Shown here: piece by piece, positions 1-8,245 of the stretch | How the letters are laid out: every line of letters begins with the position of its first letter | How positions within the stretch are numbered: position 1 is the first letter of the stretch | Source of the DNA: Inia geoffrensis | Taxonomy: Eukaryota > Chordata > Mammalia > Artiodactyla > Iniidae | Length of the DNA stretch: 64,000 nucleotides | NCBI GenBank assembly: GCA_036417435.1 | Contig: JAZAQT010000483.1 | Span: 62,001-126,000 of the forward strand | Direction: 5' to 3' | Notes under the pieces: generated by a model | What the model saw: only the letters and a program-made list of their open reading frames with translations | Told to the model about the DNA's origin: nothing | Databases searched by the model: none | Position numbers and translations under genes: made by a program

Positions 1-1618
1 AGCATTGTATATAAACTATGCTGAAAGAGAAAAGGACTGTTCAATGACAAGGAAAGTAAGGGGTTACGAAATGGCCACTTTTTTACCTCAGGCCTCTGTG
101 ACGTCGGCTGGCGTCAGACCCCTGGAGCCTCAGGAGGCCTGTGTCCCGCGGCTGGAGGATGCTGCTGCTGTTCTCCGCTGCGTGGTACCACAATCTGCCG
201 ATCCAACAGGGCCCTCCTACAGGTAAGCACAGCCTGGTGTACCCAAATGATGGTGAAACAGCTGAGAGGGAAGGGCTGTGAAGAAAGCGGATCTCCACAG
301 CTCCTGCTAGGCAAGTTCCCACCTCCAGCCCACTTCATTAGAGAGGCCCCACCTGCGAACCACGGCACCCTCCGAGTAGCCCACTTGCAAGGCTTGCGAT
401 ATGCCTGCGGTGGGGCAGTGCAGGTTAAGGGGCAGGAGGTGAGCCTACAAAAACCGAGGGGCGTGTGTTTAGCCACGTTCGGCTCCCCATTTCCAGTCCA
501 ACATCGGGAAGCCCGCTAAGGCTTTCTTTCCCCACGTTACCAGAGACGACACGGAGCAGTGCTGCCATCTCGTGGCACACTGCCGTAACAATCTTACCAA
601 CTGTGCTGAAGGGCACCTATCATCCACAAGGCCTACGGCCAGTGGCTTTGAAGACACAACCCAGCCCTCAAGAAATATCCTGGGCTAGGGAAACTGAAAC
701 GAATTCAAATCACGCCCGACCCTGAGGCAGGAACCTTTCAAGAACTCAGTGGTACTCACCCGCGTTGTAGAAAACAGCACATTGAAGAGAAAAGATGCTC
801 AGGATATGTCATGATTAGAGAGTGCAAAGAAAGCTAGACGAGGTGTTCCCTGGCTGCAGTCCTCTCAAACGCTAAAAGCGTAAGTGCTCAAGAGGGCATG
901 CCAAAAGGAGAAGCCAGCTATTGCTATTGGTGGGAATGTAAATTGCTAACAGTCGGTATGAGGAACACTAGGCATATTCCTTACCAAACTAAACACTGCA
1001 GGTACCACGAGATTCGGCAACCCCGCTGCAGGTCGTATAACCAGACACTAGCATCATTGGAAGAAAGCTCTTGCACCCCAGCGGTCCTTGCGGTTCCCAT
1101 GACCGCAGCCAAGACAGAGAAATGAACAGAATGGGGAGCGAGGGGTGAATGGAGAAAGATGTTCTGCTACCTACACACCCTCGACTACCACTCAGCCACA
1201 GAACAAAATGAACCCATACTCTTTTCAGAAGCATGGGTGCAGCAGTACATGATCTCACTAATTCCGGTCAATTAGAGGCAGCAAGACACATATTCCAGGA
1301 TATCCCACTCTTGTCTGCCGCCTAAATACGGATACTAAGGAAGCTAATCCACATAGGAAACAAAGGTTCACAAAGGGAAGAACGAAGCCTGGAGTTCCCT
1401 GAGGGGGAAATTGGAGAACGGGGAAGGGTGAAGTAGGAGGTCGGGATTCACAGAAACACGCTTAACTTATCAAAAAGTGCTCAAGGGCGACCCACTCTCA
1501 ATCACAGGGAACGCTACAAAACATTCCTCAATACGCGAAGAGTGCAAAGAAACCGAAACCCTAAGGGTATAGCTACATGTATAATTGCATCAAGTGGCTG
1601 TAGAACTCAAACAGACGC
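1..1618 (+). repeat. Satellite monomer D1
   Basis: Type D, 1618 bp. The L1-derived part runs from about 771 to the end and into the first ~25 bp of the next monomer. It lacks the 60-bp segment of C/E. It has a private G at 482, where D14 and D21 have A. The tail is D-specific ('gtgcagcagtac' near 1239) and leads into E2. Confidence 0.95.
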
Positions 1619-1643
1619 AACATTGTATATGAACTAGGCTGAA
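771..1643 (+). mobile_element. LINE-1 3' end remnant in D1
   Basis: From 'acagcacattga...aaaagatgctc' on, the order of sequence blocks follows the end of a mammalian L1. It includes the conserved ORF2 stretch around 'ttggtgggaatgtaaatt' (about 930-948), the Cys/Trp-rich coding remnant, then a 3' UTR ending in 'attgtatatgaactaggct'. The 3' UTR blocks ('gggattcacag', 'cacagggaacgctac', 'ggctgtagaactcaaacag') match the order in the cetartiodactyl-type L1 3' end as I remember it. No poly-A tail remains. Divergence is high, so this is an old copy carried along by the satellite. Confidence 0.85.
898..1125 (+). pseudogene. L1 ORF2 C-terminal remnant, 75 codons open (D1)
   Basis: The frame contains YCYWWECKLL at residues 8-17, the closest match in the window to the L1 Cys-Trp-Trp-Glu-Cys block. 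It then continues to the AAKT block, where it stops. Remnants in A and B are similar and shorter or interrupted; they are not listed individually. Confidence 0.65.
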
Positions 1644-1723
1644 AGGGAAAAGTACTGTACAATCACAAGGCAAGTAAGGGGTTAAGAAATGCCTACTCTG
1701 TTACCTCAGGTGTCTGTGATGTC

Positions 1724-1737
1724 GTTACCACGGTAAC
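1724..1737. promoter_or_regulatory. X-box-like palindrome in E2 (candidate RFX site)
   Basis: GTTACCACGGTAAC, two 6-base inverted arms with a 2-base spacer, resembles the RFX-family X-box consensus. C monomers carry the same with the last base changed (for example 6670-6683). A, B and D have an unrelated sequence here. Confidence 0.3.
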
Positions 1738-1752
1738 GCCCCTGGAGCCTAA

Positions 1753-1788
1753 GCAGGCCTGGGTCCCACGGCAGACCTGGGTCCCACG
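1753..1788 (+). repeat. 18-bp tandem duplication in E2
   Basis: 'gcaggcctgggtcccacg' at 1753-1770 is followed directly by 'gcagacctgggtcccacg' at 1771-1788, with one mismatch. C monomers have one copy. The duplication is also in E22 at 34571-34606 and accounts for the extra 18 bp before the shared anchor in E. Confidence 0.9.
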
Positions 1789-2468
1789 GCCGGAGCATGC
1801 TGCTGCTGAGGCATCAAGGCAGGAGGACGTGCCACCTGACAAGCGGCACCCCGGACCGCTATTGCCCATTCTCCCCTGCGTGGTACCCCAATCTCCCGAT
1901 CCAACGTGGCCCTCCTACAGGTAAGCAAAGCCTGGTGTACCCAAATGAGGGTGGAGCAGCTGAGAGGGAAGAGCGGTGAAGTAACCGGATCTTCACAGCT
2001 CCTGCTAGGCAGGTTCCCACCTCCAGGCATCTTCATTAGAGTCGCCCCACCTGCGAACCACGGCACCCTCCGAATGGCCCACTTGCAAGGCTTGCGATAT
2101 GTCTGTGGTGGGGCAGTGCAGGTTAAGGGGCAGGAGGTGAGCATACACAAGCCCAGAGGTGTGTGTTTAGCCACGTTCGTCTACCCATTTCCAATCCAAC
2201 ACCGGGAACCCCTCTAAGACTTTCTTTCCCCAAGTTACCAGAGACGACACGGAGTAGTGCTGCCGCCATGTGGCACACTGCCGTAACAACCTTACCAACT
2301 GTGCCGAAGGGCAACTGTCATTCACAAGGCCTAGAGCCTGCGGCTTTGAAAACACAACCCTGCCCTCAGGAAATATCCTGGGCTAGGCAATCTGAAATGA
2401 ATCCACATCAGGCCCGACTCTCAGGCAGAAACCTTACAAGACCTCAGTGGTAGTCACCCGCGTTTTAG

Positions 2469-3341
2469 AAAACAGCACATTCAAATGAAAAGATGCTCAA
2501 GGTCTCTCATGATTAGAGACTGAAAAGAAAGCTAGACGAGTTGATCCCTGGCTGAAGTCCTCTCAAACCCTAAAATTTTAAGTGCTCAAGAGGGCAGGCC
2601 ACAAAGTGAAGCCAGCTATTGCTGTTGGTGGGATTGTAAATTTGTAACAGCCGGTATGAGGATCAGTAGGCACATTCCTTACCAAACTAAACACTGGAGG
2701 TACCACGAGATTCGGCAACCCCGCTGCAGGTCGTATAACCAGACACTAGCATCATTGGAAGGAAGCTCTTGCACCCCAGCAGTCGTTGTGGTACCCTTGA
2801 CCACAGCCAAGACATACAAACGAACGAACTGTCGAGCGAGGGGTGAAGGGAGAAAGATGTTCCGCTACCTACACACGCTCGACTACCACGCAGCCATAGA
2901 ACAAAATGCACTCATAGTATTTGCAGCAGCATGGGTGGAGCACTAGATGATCTCACTAATTCTGGTCAATTAGAGGCAGCAAGACACATATACCCGGATA
3001 TCCCTTATGTGTGCAGTCTACATAGGGATACAAAGGAAGTTAGTAAAGAAAGGAAACACAGGTTCACAAAGGGAAGAAAGAATCGAGGAGTTCCCAAAGG
3101 GGGAGATTGGAGACCGGGGAAGAGTGAATTAGGAGATTGGGATTAACAGAAACACATTTAACATATGAAAAAGTGCTCATCAAGGGCGACTCACCCAAAA
3201 GAACATGGAACTCTACCAAATATTCCTCGATAAGTAACAGGGCAAAGAATCCGAAACCCTACAGGTAGAGCTACGTTTATAATTGCGTCAAGTGGCTGTA
3301 GAACTCAAAGAGACGCAGCATTGTATATAAACTATGCTGAA
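2469..3341 (+). mobile_element. LINE-1 3' end remnant in E2
   Basis: Same L1-derived half as in D1, starting near 'aaaacagcac' at 2469. Here the 3' UTR keeps 'ggagattgggattaacag' (about 3131), very close to the L1 form, and 'attgtatataaactatgct' at the junction with A3. This is the E tail that reappears in B13 and B20. Confidence 0.85.
2656..2946 (+). pseudogene. L1 ORF2 C-terminal remnant, 96 codons open (E2)
   Basis: The best-preserved far end of the L1 ORF2p remnant. Landmarks include SSCTPAVVVVPLTTAKTYK (L1-like TCT...AKTW block), LDYHAAIEQN (L1: EYYAAIKKN) and FAAAWVEH at the end (L1: FAATWMELE). It has no catalytic domain. A nonsense codon follows shortly after the end of the homology. 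Confidence 0.7.
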
Positions 3342-3414
3342 AGAGAAAAGGACTGTTCAATGACAAGGCAAGTAAGGGCTTAAGAAATGCCCACATTCTT
3401 ACCTCAGGTCTCTG

Positions 3415-3422
3415 TGACGTCG
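3415..3422 (+). promoter_or_regulatory. CRE-like TGACGTCG in A3 (candidate)
   Basis: Seven of eight bases of the cAMP-response element, about 95 bp after the TATATAAA of the same monomer. It is also in D. B has 'gggacgtcgg' and C/E have 'gtgatgtcg', so it is not conserved across types. Confidence 0.15.
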
Positions 3423-3535
3423 GCTGGTGTCAGACCCCTGGAGCCTCAGCAGGCCTGTGTCCCGCGGCTGGAGGATGCTGCTGCTGTTCTCCCGTGCGTG
3501 GTACGAAAATCTCCTGATCCAACATGGCCCTCCTA

Positions 3536-3544
3536 GAGGTAAGC
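3536..3544 (+). other. Candidate 5' splice site in A3 (GAG|GTAAGC)
   Basis: Good match to the mammalian donor consensus, repeated in all A monomers (A35 has AAG|GTAAGC). C lacks it because GT has become TT. Confidence 0.25.
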
Positions 3545-3877
3545 ACAGCCGGATGCACCCAAATGATGGTGGAACAGCTGAGAGGGAAAGGCTGTGAAGA
3601 AACCGGATCTCCACAGCTCCTGCTAGGCAAGTTCCCACCACCAGCTCACTTCATTAGCGTCGCCGCACCTGCGAACCACGGCACCCTCTGAGTAGCCCAC
3701 TTGCAAGGCTTGCGATATGCCTGGGGTGGGGCAGTGCAGGTGAAGGGGCAGGAGGTGAGCCTACAAAAGGCCAGGTGTGTGTGTTTAGCCACGTTCGACT
3801 CCCCATGTCCAATCCAACACCGGGAACCCCGCTAAGGCTTTCTTTCCCCACGTTCGCAGAGACGGCACGGTGCAGTG

Positions 3878-3891
3878 CTGCCGCCTCGTGG
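3878..3891 (-). promoter_or_regulatory. CTCF-like motif in A3 (candidate)
   Basis: CTGCCGCCTCGTGG on the + strand, that is CCACGAGGCGGCAG on the - strand. It is one base from the classical CCGCGNGGNGGCAG core. It is present in nearly all A and C monomers; A23 has lost a CpG within it. B has CGGCC at the start (the NotI site), D has CTGCCATC and E has CCATGTGG, all weaker matches. Confidence 0.3.
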
Positions 3892-4909
3892 CACGCTGCC
3901 GTAACAATCTTACCAACTGTGCTGAAGGGCACCTATCATCCACAAGTCCTACGGCCTGCGGCTTTGGAGACACAACCCTGCCCTCAAGAAATATCCTGGG
4001 CTAGGTCATCTGAAACAAATTCAAATCAGGCCCGACATTGAGGCAGGAACCTTTCCAGAACTCAGTGGTACTCACCCGCGCGTTTTAGAAAACAGCACAT
4101 TCAAAAGAAAAGATGCTCAGGATCTGTCCTGATTAGAGAGTGCAAAGAAAGCTAGACGAGGTGTTCCCTGGCTGCAGTCCTCTCAAACGCTAAAAGCGTA
4201 AGTGCTCAAGAGGGCATGCCAAAAAGAGAAGCCAGCTATTGCTGTCGGTGGGATTGTAAATCGCTAACAGCCGGTAAGGGGAAGAGTAGGCAAATTCCTT
4301 ACCAAACTAAACACTGTAGGCACCACGAGATTCAGCCACCCCACTGCAGGTCGTATAACCAGAGACTAGCATCATTGGAAGGAAGCACTTGCACCCAAGC
4401 AGTCCTTATCGTTCCCATGACCGCGGCCAAGACATAGGAACGAACGGAATGGGGAGCGAGGGGTGAATGGAGAAAGATGTTCTGCTACCTACGCACCCTC
4501 GACCACCACTCAGCCACAGAACAAAATGAACCCATACTCGTTGCAGCAGCATGGGTGGAGCACTAAATGATCTCACTAATTCTGGTCAATTAGAGGCAGC
4601 AAGACACATATCCCCGGATATCACTTATGTGTGCATTCTACCTAGAGATACAAAGGAAGCTAGTAAAGAAAGGAAACACAGGTTCACAAAGGGAAGAAAG
4701 AAGCGAGGAGTTCCCACAGGGGGAGGTTGGAGACCGGGGAAGGGTGAATTAGGAGATTGGGATTAACAGAAACACACTCAAAATATCAAAAATTGCTCAA
4801 CAAGGGCGACTCAACCGAAAGCACATGGGACACTACAAAATATTCCTCGATAAACAAACAGGGCAAAGAATCCGAAACCCTACAGGTACAGCTACGTTCA
4901 TAATTGCAT

Positions 4910-4915
4910 CACGTG
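4910..4915 (+). promoter_or_regulatory. E-box CACGTG at the end of A3 (candidate)
   Basis: The CACGTG palindrome lies in 'gcatcacgtggctg', about 30 bp before a TATATAAA. It occurs at the end of all A copies and of C37, because they share the A tail. D has 'caagtgg' at this place. Functional use is unknown; it is a match to the USF/MYC-type consensus only. Confidence 0.25.
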
Positions 4916-4944
4916 GCTGTAGAACTCAAAGAGACGGAGCATTG

Positions 4945-4952
4945 TATATAAA
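4945..4952 (+). promoter_or_regulatory. TATA-box-like TATATAAA at start of B4 (candidate)
   Basis: Exact TATATAAA, found at the start of A, B and D monomers. C has 'gcatatgaac' and E 'tatatgaac' here. The ancestral L1 form, 'attgtaaatc' as I remember it, lacks it. Whether RNA polymerase II uses it is untested. Confidence 0.25.
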
Positions 4953-5156
4953 CTATGCTGAACGAGGAAAGGACTGTTCAATGACAAGGCAAGTAAGGGC
5001 TTAAGAAATGCCCACTTTCTTACCTTAGGCCACTGGGACGTCGGCTGGTGTCACGACCCTGAAACCTCAGCAGGCCTGTGTCCCGAGGCTGGAGGATGCT
5101 GCTGCTGTTCTCCCCTGCGAGGTACGAAAATCGCACGATCCAACATTGCCCTCCTA

Positions 5157-5165
5157 CAGGTAAGC
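5157..5165 (+). other. Candidate 5' splice site in B4 (CAG|GTAAGC)
   Basis: Near-perfect donor consensus in B, D and E monomers, about 210 bp after the TATATAAA of B4. The corresponding C sequence is CAGTTAAGC, which is inactive as a donor. Confidence 0.3.
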
Positions 5166-5497
5166 ACAGCCTGGTGCACCCAGATGATGGTGGAACAGTT
5201 GAGAGGGAAGGGCTGTGATGAAACCGGATCTCCACAGCTCCTGCCAGCCAAGTTCCCACCTCCAGCCCACTTCATTAGAGTCGCCCCACCTGCGAACCAC
5301 GGCACTCTCTGAGTAGCCCACTTGCAAGGCTTGCGATATGCCAAGGATGGAGCAGTGCAGGTTAAGGGGCAGGAGGTGAGCCTACAAAAGACCAGGTGTG
5401 TGTGTTTAGCCGCGTTCGACTCCCCATTTCCAACCCAACACCGGGAACCCCGCTAAGGCTTTCTTTCCCCACGTTACCAGAGACGACACGGTGCAGT

Positions 5498-5505
5498 GCG
5501 GCCGC
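5498..5505. other. NotI recognition sequence in B4
   Basis: GCGGCCGC, two CpGs in 8 bp, is found at this place in every B monomer and not in A, C, D or E. B monomers therefore define a regular ladder of rare-cutter sites with 4929-bp spacing, broken to 3308, 6547 and 6555 bp at the irregular places. Confidence 0.85.
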
Positions 5506-5707
5506 CTCGTGGCACACTGCCGTAACAATCTTACCAACTGTGCTGAAGGGCACCTATCAGCCACAAGGCCTACGGTCTGCGGTTTTGCAGAAACAACCCT
5601 GCCCTCAAGAAATATCCTGTGCTAGGTAATCTGAAACGAATTCAAATCAGGCCCGACCCTGAGGCAGGAACCTTTCAAAAACTCACTGGTACCCACCTGC
5701 ATTTTAG

Positions 5708-6589
5708 AAAACAGCACATTCAAAAGAAAAGATGCTCAGGATCTGTCCTGATTAGAGAGTGCAAAGAAAGCTAGACGAGGTGTTCCCTGGCTGCTGTCCT
5801 CTCGAACCCTAAAAGCGTAAGTGCTCAAGAGGGCATGCCAAAAAGTGAAGCCAGCTATTGCTGTTGATGGGGTTGTAAATCGCTAACAGCCGGTATGAGG
5901 CACAGTAGGCATATTCCTTACCAAACTAAACACTGGAAGTACCACGAGATTCGGCATCCCCGCTGCAGGTCGTATAACCAGAGACAAGCATCATTGGAAG
6001 GAAGCACTTGCACCCCAGCAGTCATTGTGGTTCCCATGACCGCAGCCAAAACATAGAAATGGACGGAATGGGGACCGACGGGTGAATGGAGAAAGATGTT
6101 CTGCTACCTATGCACCCTCGACCACCACTCAGCCACAGAACAAAATGAACCCATACTCGTTGCAGCAGCATGGGTGGAGCAGTAGATGATCTCACTAATC
6201 CCGGCCAATTAGAGGCAGCAAGACACATATTCCAGGATATCACACTTTTGTCTGCCATCGAAATATGGATACTGAGGAAGCTAGTACACAAAGGAAACAC
6301 AGGTTCACAAAGGGAAGAAAGAAGCCTGGAGTTCCCTGAGGGGGAAATTGGAGACTCGGGAGGGTTAAGTAGTAGGTCGGGATTCACAGAAACTCGCTTA
6401 ACGCTTAACGTATCAAACAGTGCTCATCAAGAGGGACCCACCCGAAAACACAGGGAACGCTACAAAACATTCCTCTAGAAAAGAAGAGTGCAAAGAATCC
6501 GAAACCCTAAGGGTATAGCTACGTGTATAATTGCACCAAGTGGCCGGAGAACACAAACAGACGCAACATTGCATATGAACTAGGCTGAA
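5708..6589 (+). mobile_element. LINE-1 3' end remnant in B4
   Basis: L1-derived half of type B. Its tail from about 6180 differs strongly from the A tail ('ttccaggatatcacactttt'). This makes B-to-C junctions easy to recognise and helps locate the chimeric switches elsewhere. Confidence 0.85.
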
Positions 6590-6736
6590 AGGGAAAAGTA
6601 CTGTACAATGACAAGGCAAGTAAGGGGTTAAGCAATGCCTACTCTGTTACCTCAGGCCTCTGTGATGTCGTTACCACGGTAAGGGTCCTGGAGCCTCGGC
6701 AGGCTTGGGTCCCACAGCCGGAGCATGCTGCTGCTG

Positions 6737-6796
6737 AGGCAGCAAGGGAGCAGGACGTGCCACCTGACAAGCGGCACCTCGGACCGCTATTGCCCA
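6737..6796 (+). repeat. 60-bp segment specific to C and E monomers (shown in C5)
   Basis: It lies between the CTGCTGCTG run and 'ttctccc'. A, B and D pass directly from one to the other, so the segment was gained by C/E or lost by A/B/D. It includes a small inverted repeat, GTGCC and GGCAC separated by 11 bases. It separates the five types into two clades. Confidence 0.85.
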
Positions 6797-7140
6797 TTCT
6801 CCCCTGCGTGGTACCACAATCTCCCGATCCAACGCGGCCCTTCTACAGTTAAGCGAAGCCTGGTGCACCCAAATGAGGGTGGAGCAGCTGAGAGGGGAGC
6901 GCGGTGAAGAAATCGGATCTCCACAGCTCCTGCTAGGCAGGTTCCCACCTCCAGCTCTCTTCATTAGAGTCGCCCCACCTGCGAACCACGGCACCCTCCG
7001 CATAGCCCACTTGCAAGGCTTGCGATATGCCTGGGATGGGGCAGTGCAGGTGAAGGGGCAGGGGGTGAGCTTACACAAGCCCAGAGGTGTGTGTTTAGCC
7101 ACGTTCGCCTCCCCATTGCCAATCCAACAGCGGGACCCCC

Positions 7141-7161
7141 GCTAACGCTTTCTTTCCCCAG
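7141..7161 (+). other. Candidate branch point and 3' splice site in C5
   Basis: It has CTAAC, then a pyrimidine tract CTTTCTTTCCCC, then AG|G, with the spacing of a real acceptor. It occurs in all C monomers. In A, B and D the tract is followed by 'ac' instead of 'ag', and the next AG is 7-8 bases further on. Confidence 0.3.
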
Positions 7162-7187
7162 GTTACAAGAGACGACACGGAGTAGTG

Positions 7188-7201
7188 CTGCCGCCTCGTG
7201 G
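7188..7201 (-). promoter_or_regulatory. CTCF-like motif in C5 (candidate)
   Basis: Same 14-mer as in A3, at the equivalent place of C. Together with A this gives two good matches per 4929-bp unit, in the same orientation. Confidence 0.3.
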
Positions 7202-7463
7202 CACACTGCCGTAACAACCTTACCAACTGTGCTGAAAAGCACCTATCCTTCACAAGGCCTAGAGCCTGACCCTTTGCAAACACAACCCTGCCCTCAAGAC
7301 AGATCCTGGGCTAGGTAATCTGAAATGAATCCAAATCAGGCTCGACCCTCAGGCAGAAACCCTTCAAGACCTCAGTGGTACTCACACGCGTTTCAGAAAA
7401 CAGCACATTCAAATGAAAAGATGCTCAGGACCTCTCATGATTAGAGAGTGCAAAGAAAGCTAG

Positions 7464-7832
7464 ATGAGGGGTTCCCTGGCTGCAATCCTCCTAAACCGTA
7501 AAATTTTAAGTGCTCTAGAGGGCATGCCACAAAGTGAAGCAAGCTATTGCTGTTGGTGGGATTGTAAACTGGTAACAGACGGTATGAGGATCAGTAGGCA
7601 CATTCCTTACCACACTAAACACTGGAGGTACCACGAGATTCGGCAACAATGCTGCAGGTCGTATAACCAGAGATTAGCATCATTGGAAGGAAACACTTGC
7701 AACCCAGCAGCCGTTGTGGTACCCCTGACCACAGCCAAGACATACAAACTAACGAAATGTCGCGCGAGGGGCGAAGGGAGAAAGATGTTCCACTACCCAC
7801 ACACCCTCGACTACCACTCAGCCATAGAATAA
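7464..7832 (+). pseudogene. L1 ORF2 C-terminal remnant, 122 codons open (C5)
   Basis: The reading frame shows the ordered landmarks of the end of L1 ORF2p: WWDCK at residues 31-35 (L1 has a Cys-Trp-Trp-x-Cys block here), NTC at 77-79, AKTYK at 91-95 (L1: AKTW) and LDYHSAIE at 115-122 (L1: EYYAAIK). L1 ORF2p encodes endonuclease and reverse transcriptase; only the far C-terminus is left here, with no catalytic domain. The start methionine is fortuitous. The frame is open here and in C25 but is cut by stops in most other copies, so I do not regard it as a protein gene. Confidence 0.7.
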
Positions 7833-7833
7833 A
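7828..7833 (+). terminator. Candidate poly(A) signal AATAAA in C5
   Basis: Canonical hexamer inside the L1 ORF2 remnant, followed about 15 bp later by 'tagtgtttg', which is GT-rich. It is specific to C; the other types read 'aacaaaa' here. It gives one potential cleavage signal per A-B-C unit. Confidence 0.25.
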
Positions 7834-8245
7834 ATGAACTCATAGTGTTTGCAGCAGCATGGGTGGAGCACTAAATGATCTCACTAACTCTGGTCAATTA
7901 GAGGCAGCGAGACACATATCCCCGCATATCACTTATGTGTGCAGTCTACCTAGGGACACAAAGGAAGCTAGGAAAGAAAGGAAACACAGGTTCACAAAGG
8001 GAGGAAAGAAGCGAGGAGTTCGAACAGGGGGAGATTGGAGACCGGGGAAGGGTGAATAACGAGAGTGGGATTCACAGAAAAACATCTAACCTATCAAAAA
8101 GTGCTCATCAAGGGCGACTCACCCGAAAGAACATGGGACGCTACAGAATATTCCTCGATAAACTAACAGGGCAAAGAATCCGAAACCCGACAGGTAGAGC
8201 TACGTTTGAAATTGCATCAAGGGGCTGTAGAGCTGAAAGAGACGC

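Larger units (their letters stand above)
1619..3316 (+). repeat. Satellite monomer E2
   Basis: Type E, 1698 bp, the longest type. It has the 60-bp C/E segment plus an 18-bp tandem duplication (1753-1770 and 1771-1788). The L1 part starts near 2469, and its ORF2 remnant stays open over 2656-2946. It begins with 'tatatgaac', so the TATATAAA of A/B/D is absent. It differs from E22 at 1910 and 2208. Confidence 0.95.
3317..4937 (+). repeat. Satellite monomer A3
   Basis: Type A, 1621 bp, L1 part from about 4089. It has 'ggaacagctg' (shared with A23 and A35) rather than the usual 'ggaagagctg', plus 'caagtccta' and 'gagcactaaat'. It is preceded by an E-type tail, unlike most A copies, which follow C. 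Confidence 0.95.
4089..4962 (+). mobile_element. LINE-1 3' end remnant in A3
   Basis: L1-derived half of type A. It contains the ORF2 remnant around 'tcggtgggattgtaaatc', the 'gcagcagcatgggtgg' block, 'ttgggattaacagaaacaca' and 'aattgcatcacgtggctgt'. The last corresponds to the L1 3' UTR block near the poly-A, with an added CACGTG. Confidence 0.85.
4938..6564 (+). repeat. Satellite monomer B4
   Basis: Type B, 1627 bp, L1 part from about 5708. Diagnostic bases in order: 'cagttgag', 'tatcagcc', 'cctgtgct', 'ccctgagg', 'ttgatggg', 'gcagccaa'. It contains EcoRI (GAATTC) and NotI (GCGGCCGC) sequences typical of B. Confidence 0.95.
3317..8245 (+). repeat. Higher-order repeat copy 1 (A3-B4-C5), 4929 bp
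   Basis: First complete A-B-C unit. It follows the D1-E2 pair and shares private variants with the unit at 36135-41063: an in-frame TGA-producing 'gttgatgggg' in B, and in C the bases around 7060-7070, 7692 and 7756. This marks it as half of a long-range duplication. Confidence 0.95.
6565..8245 (+). repeat. Satellite monomer C5
   Basis: Type C, 1681 bp, with the 60-bp C/E segment at 6737-6796. L1 part from about 7397. It shares private bases with C25 and has the longest open stretch of the ORF2 remnant (7464-7832). It has AATAAA at 7828-7833. Confidence 0.95.

Noticed and set aside
5..226. 73-codon frame at the start of D, ending at the GGTAAGC
   Set aside because: It begins inside the L1 3' terminus and is not kept in A, B, C or E. 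No known protein similarity is apparent.
1790..1810. GCT trinucleotide microsatellite
   Set aside because: Only three to four units in each monomer, with no length variation among copies.
3720..3760. G-quadruplex in the 'ggggtggggcag...aaggggcagg' stretch
   Set aside because: Only three runs of four G with a loop of about 12 bases; B and C versions have fewer. Too weak to claim.
6671..7102. 143-codon open frame on the - strand, repeated in every C monomer
   Set aside because: It overlaps several other frames of similar length, its homologues in A, B and D are broken or shifted, and it has no recognisable domain. A repeat of identical copies will repeat any chance frame.
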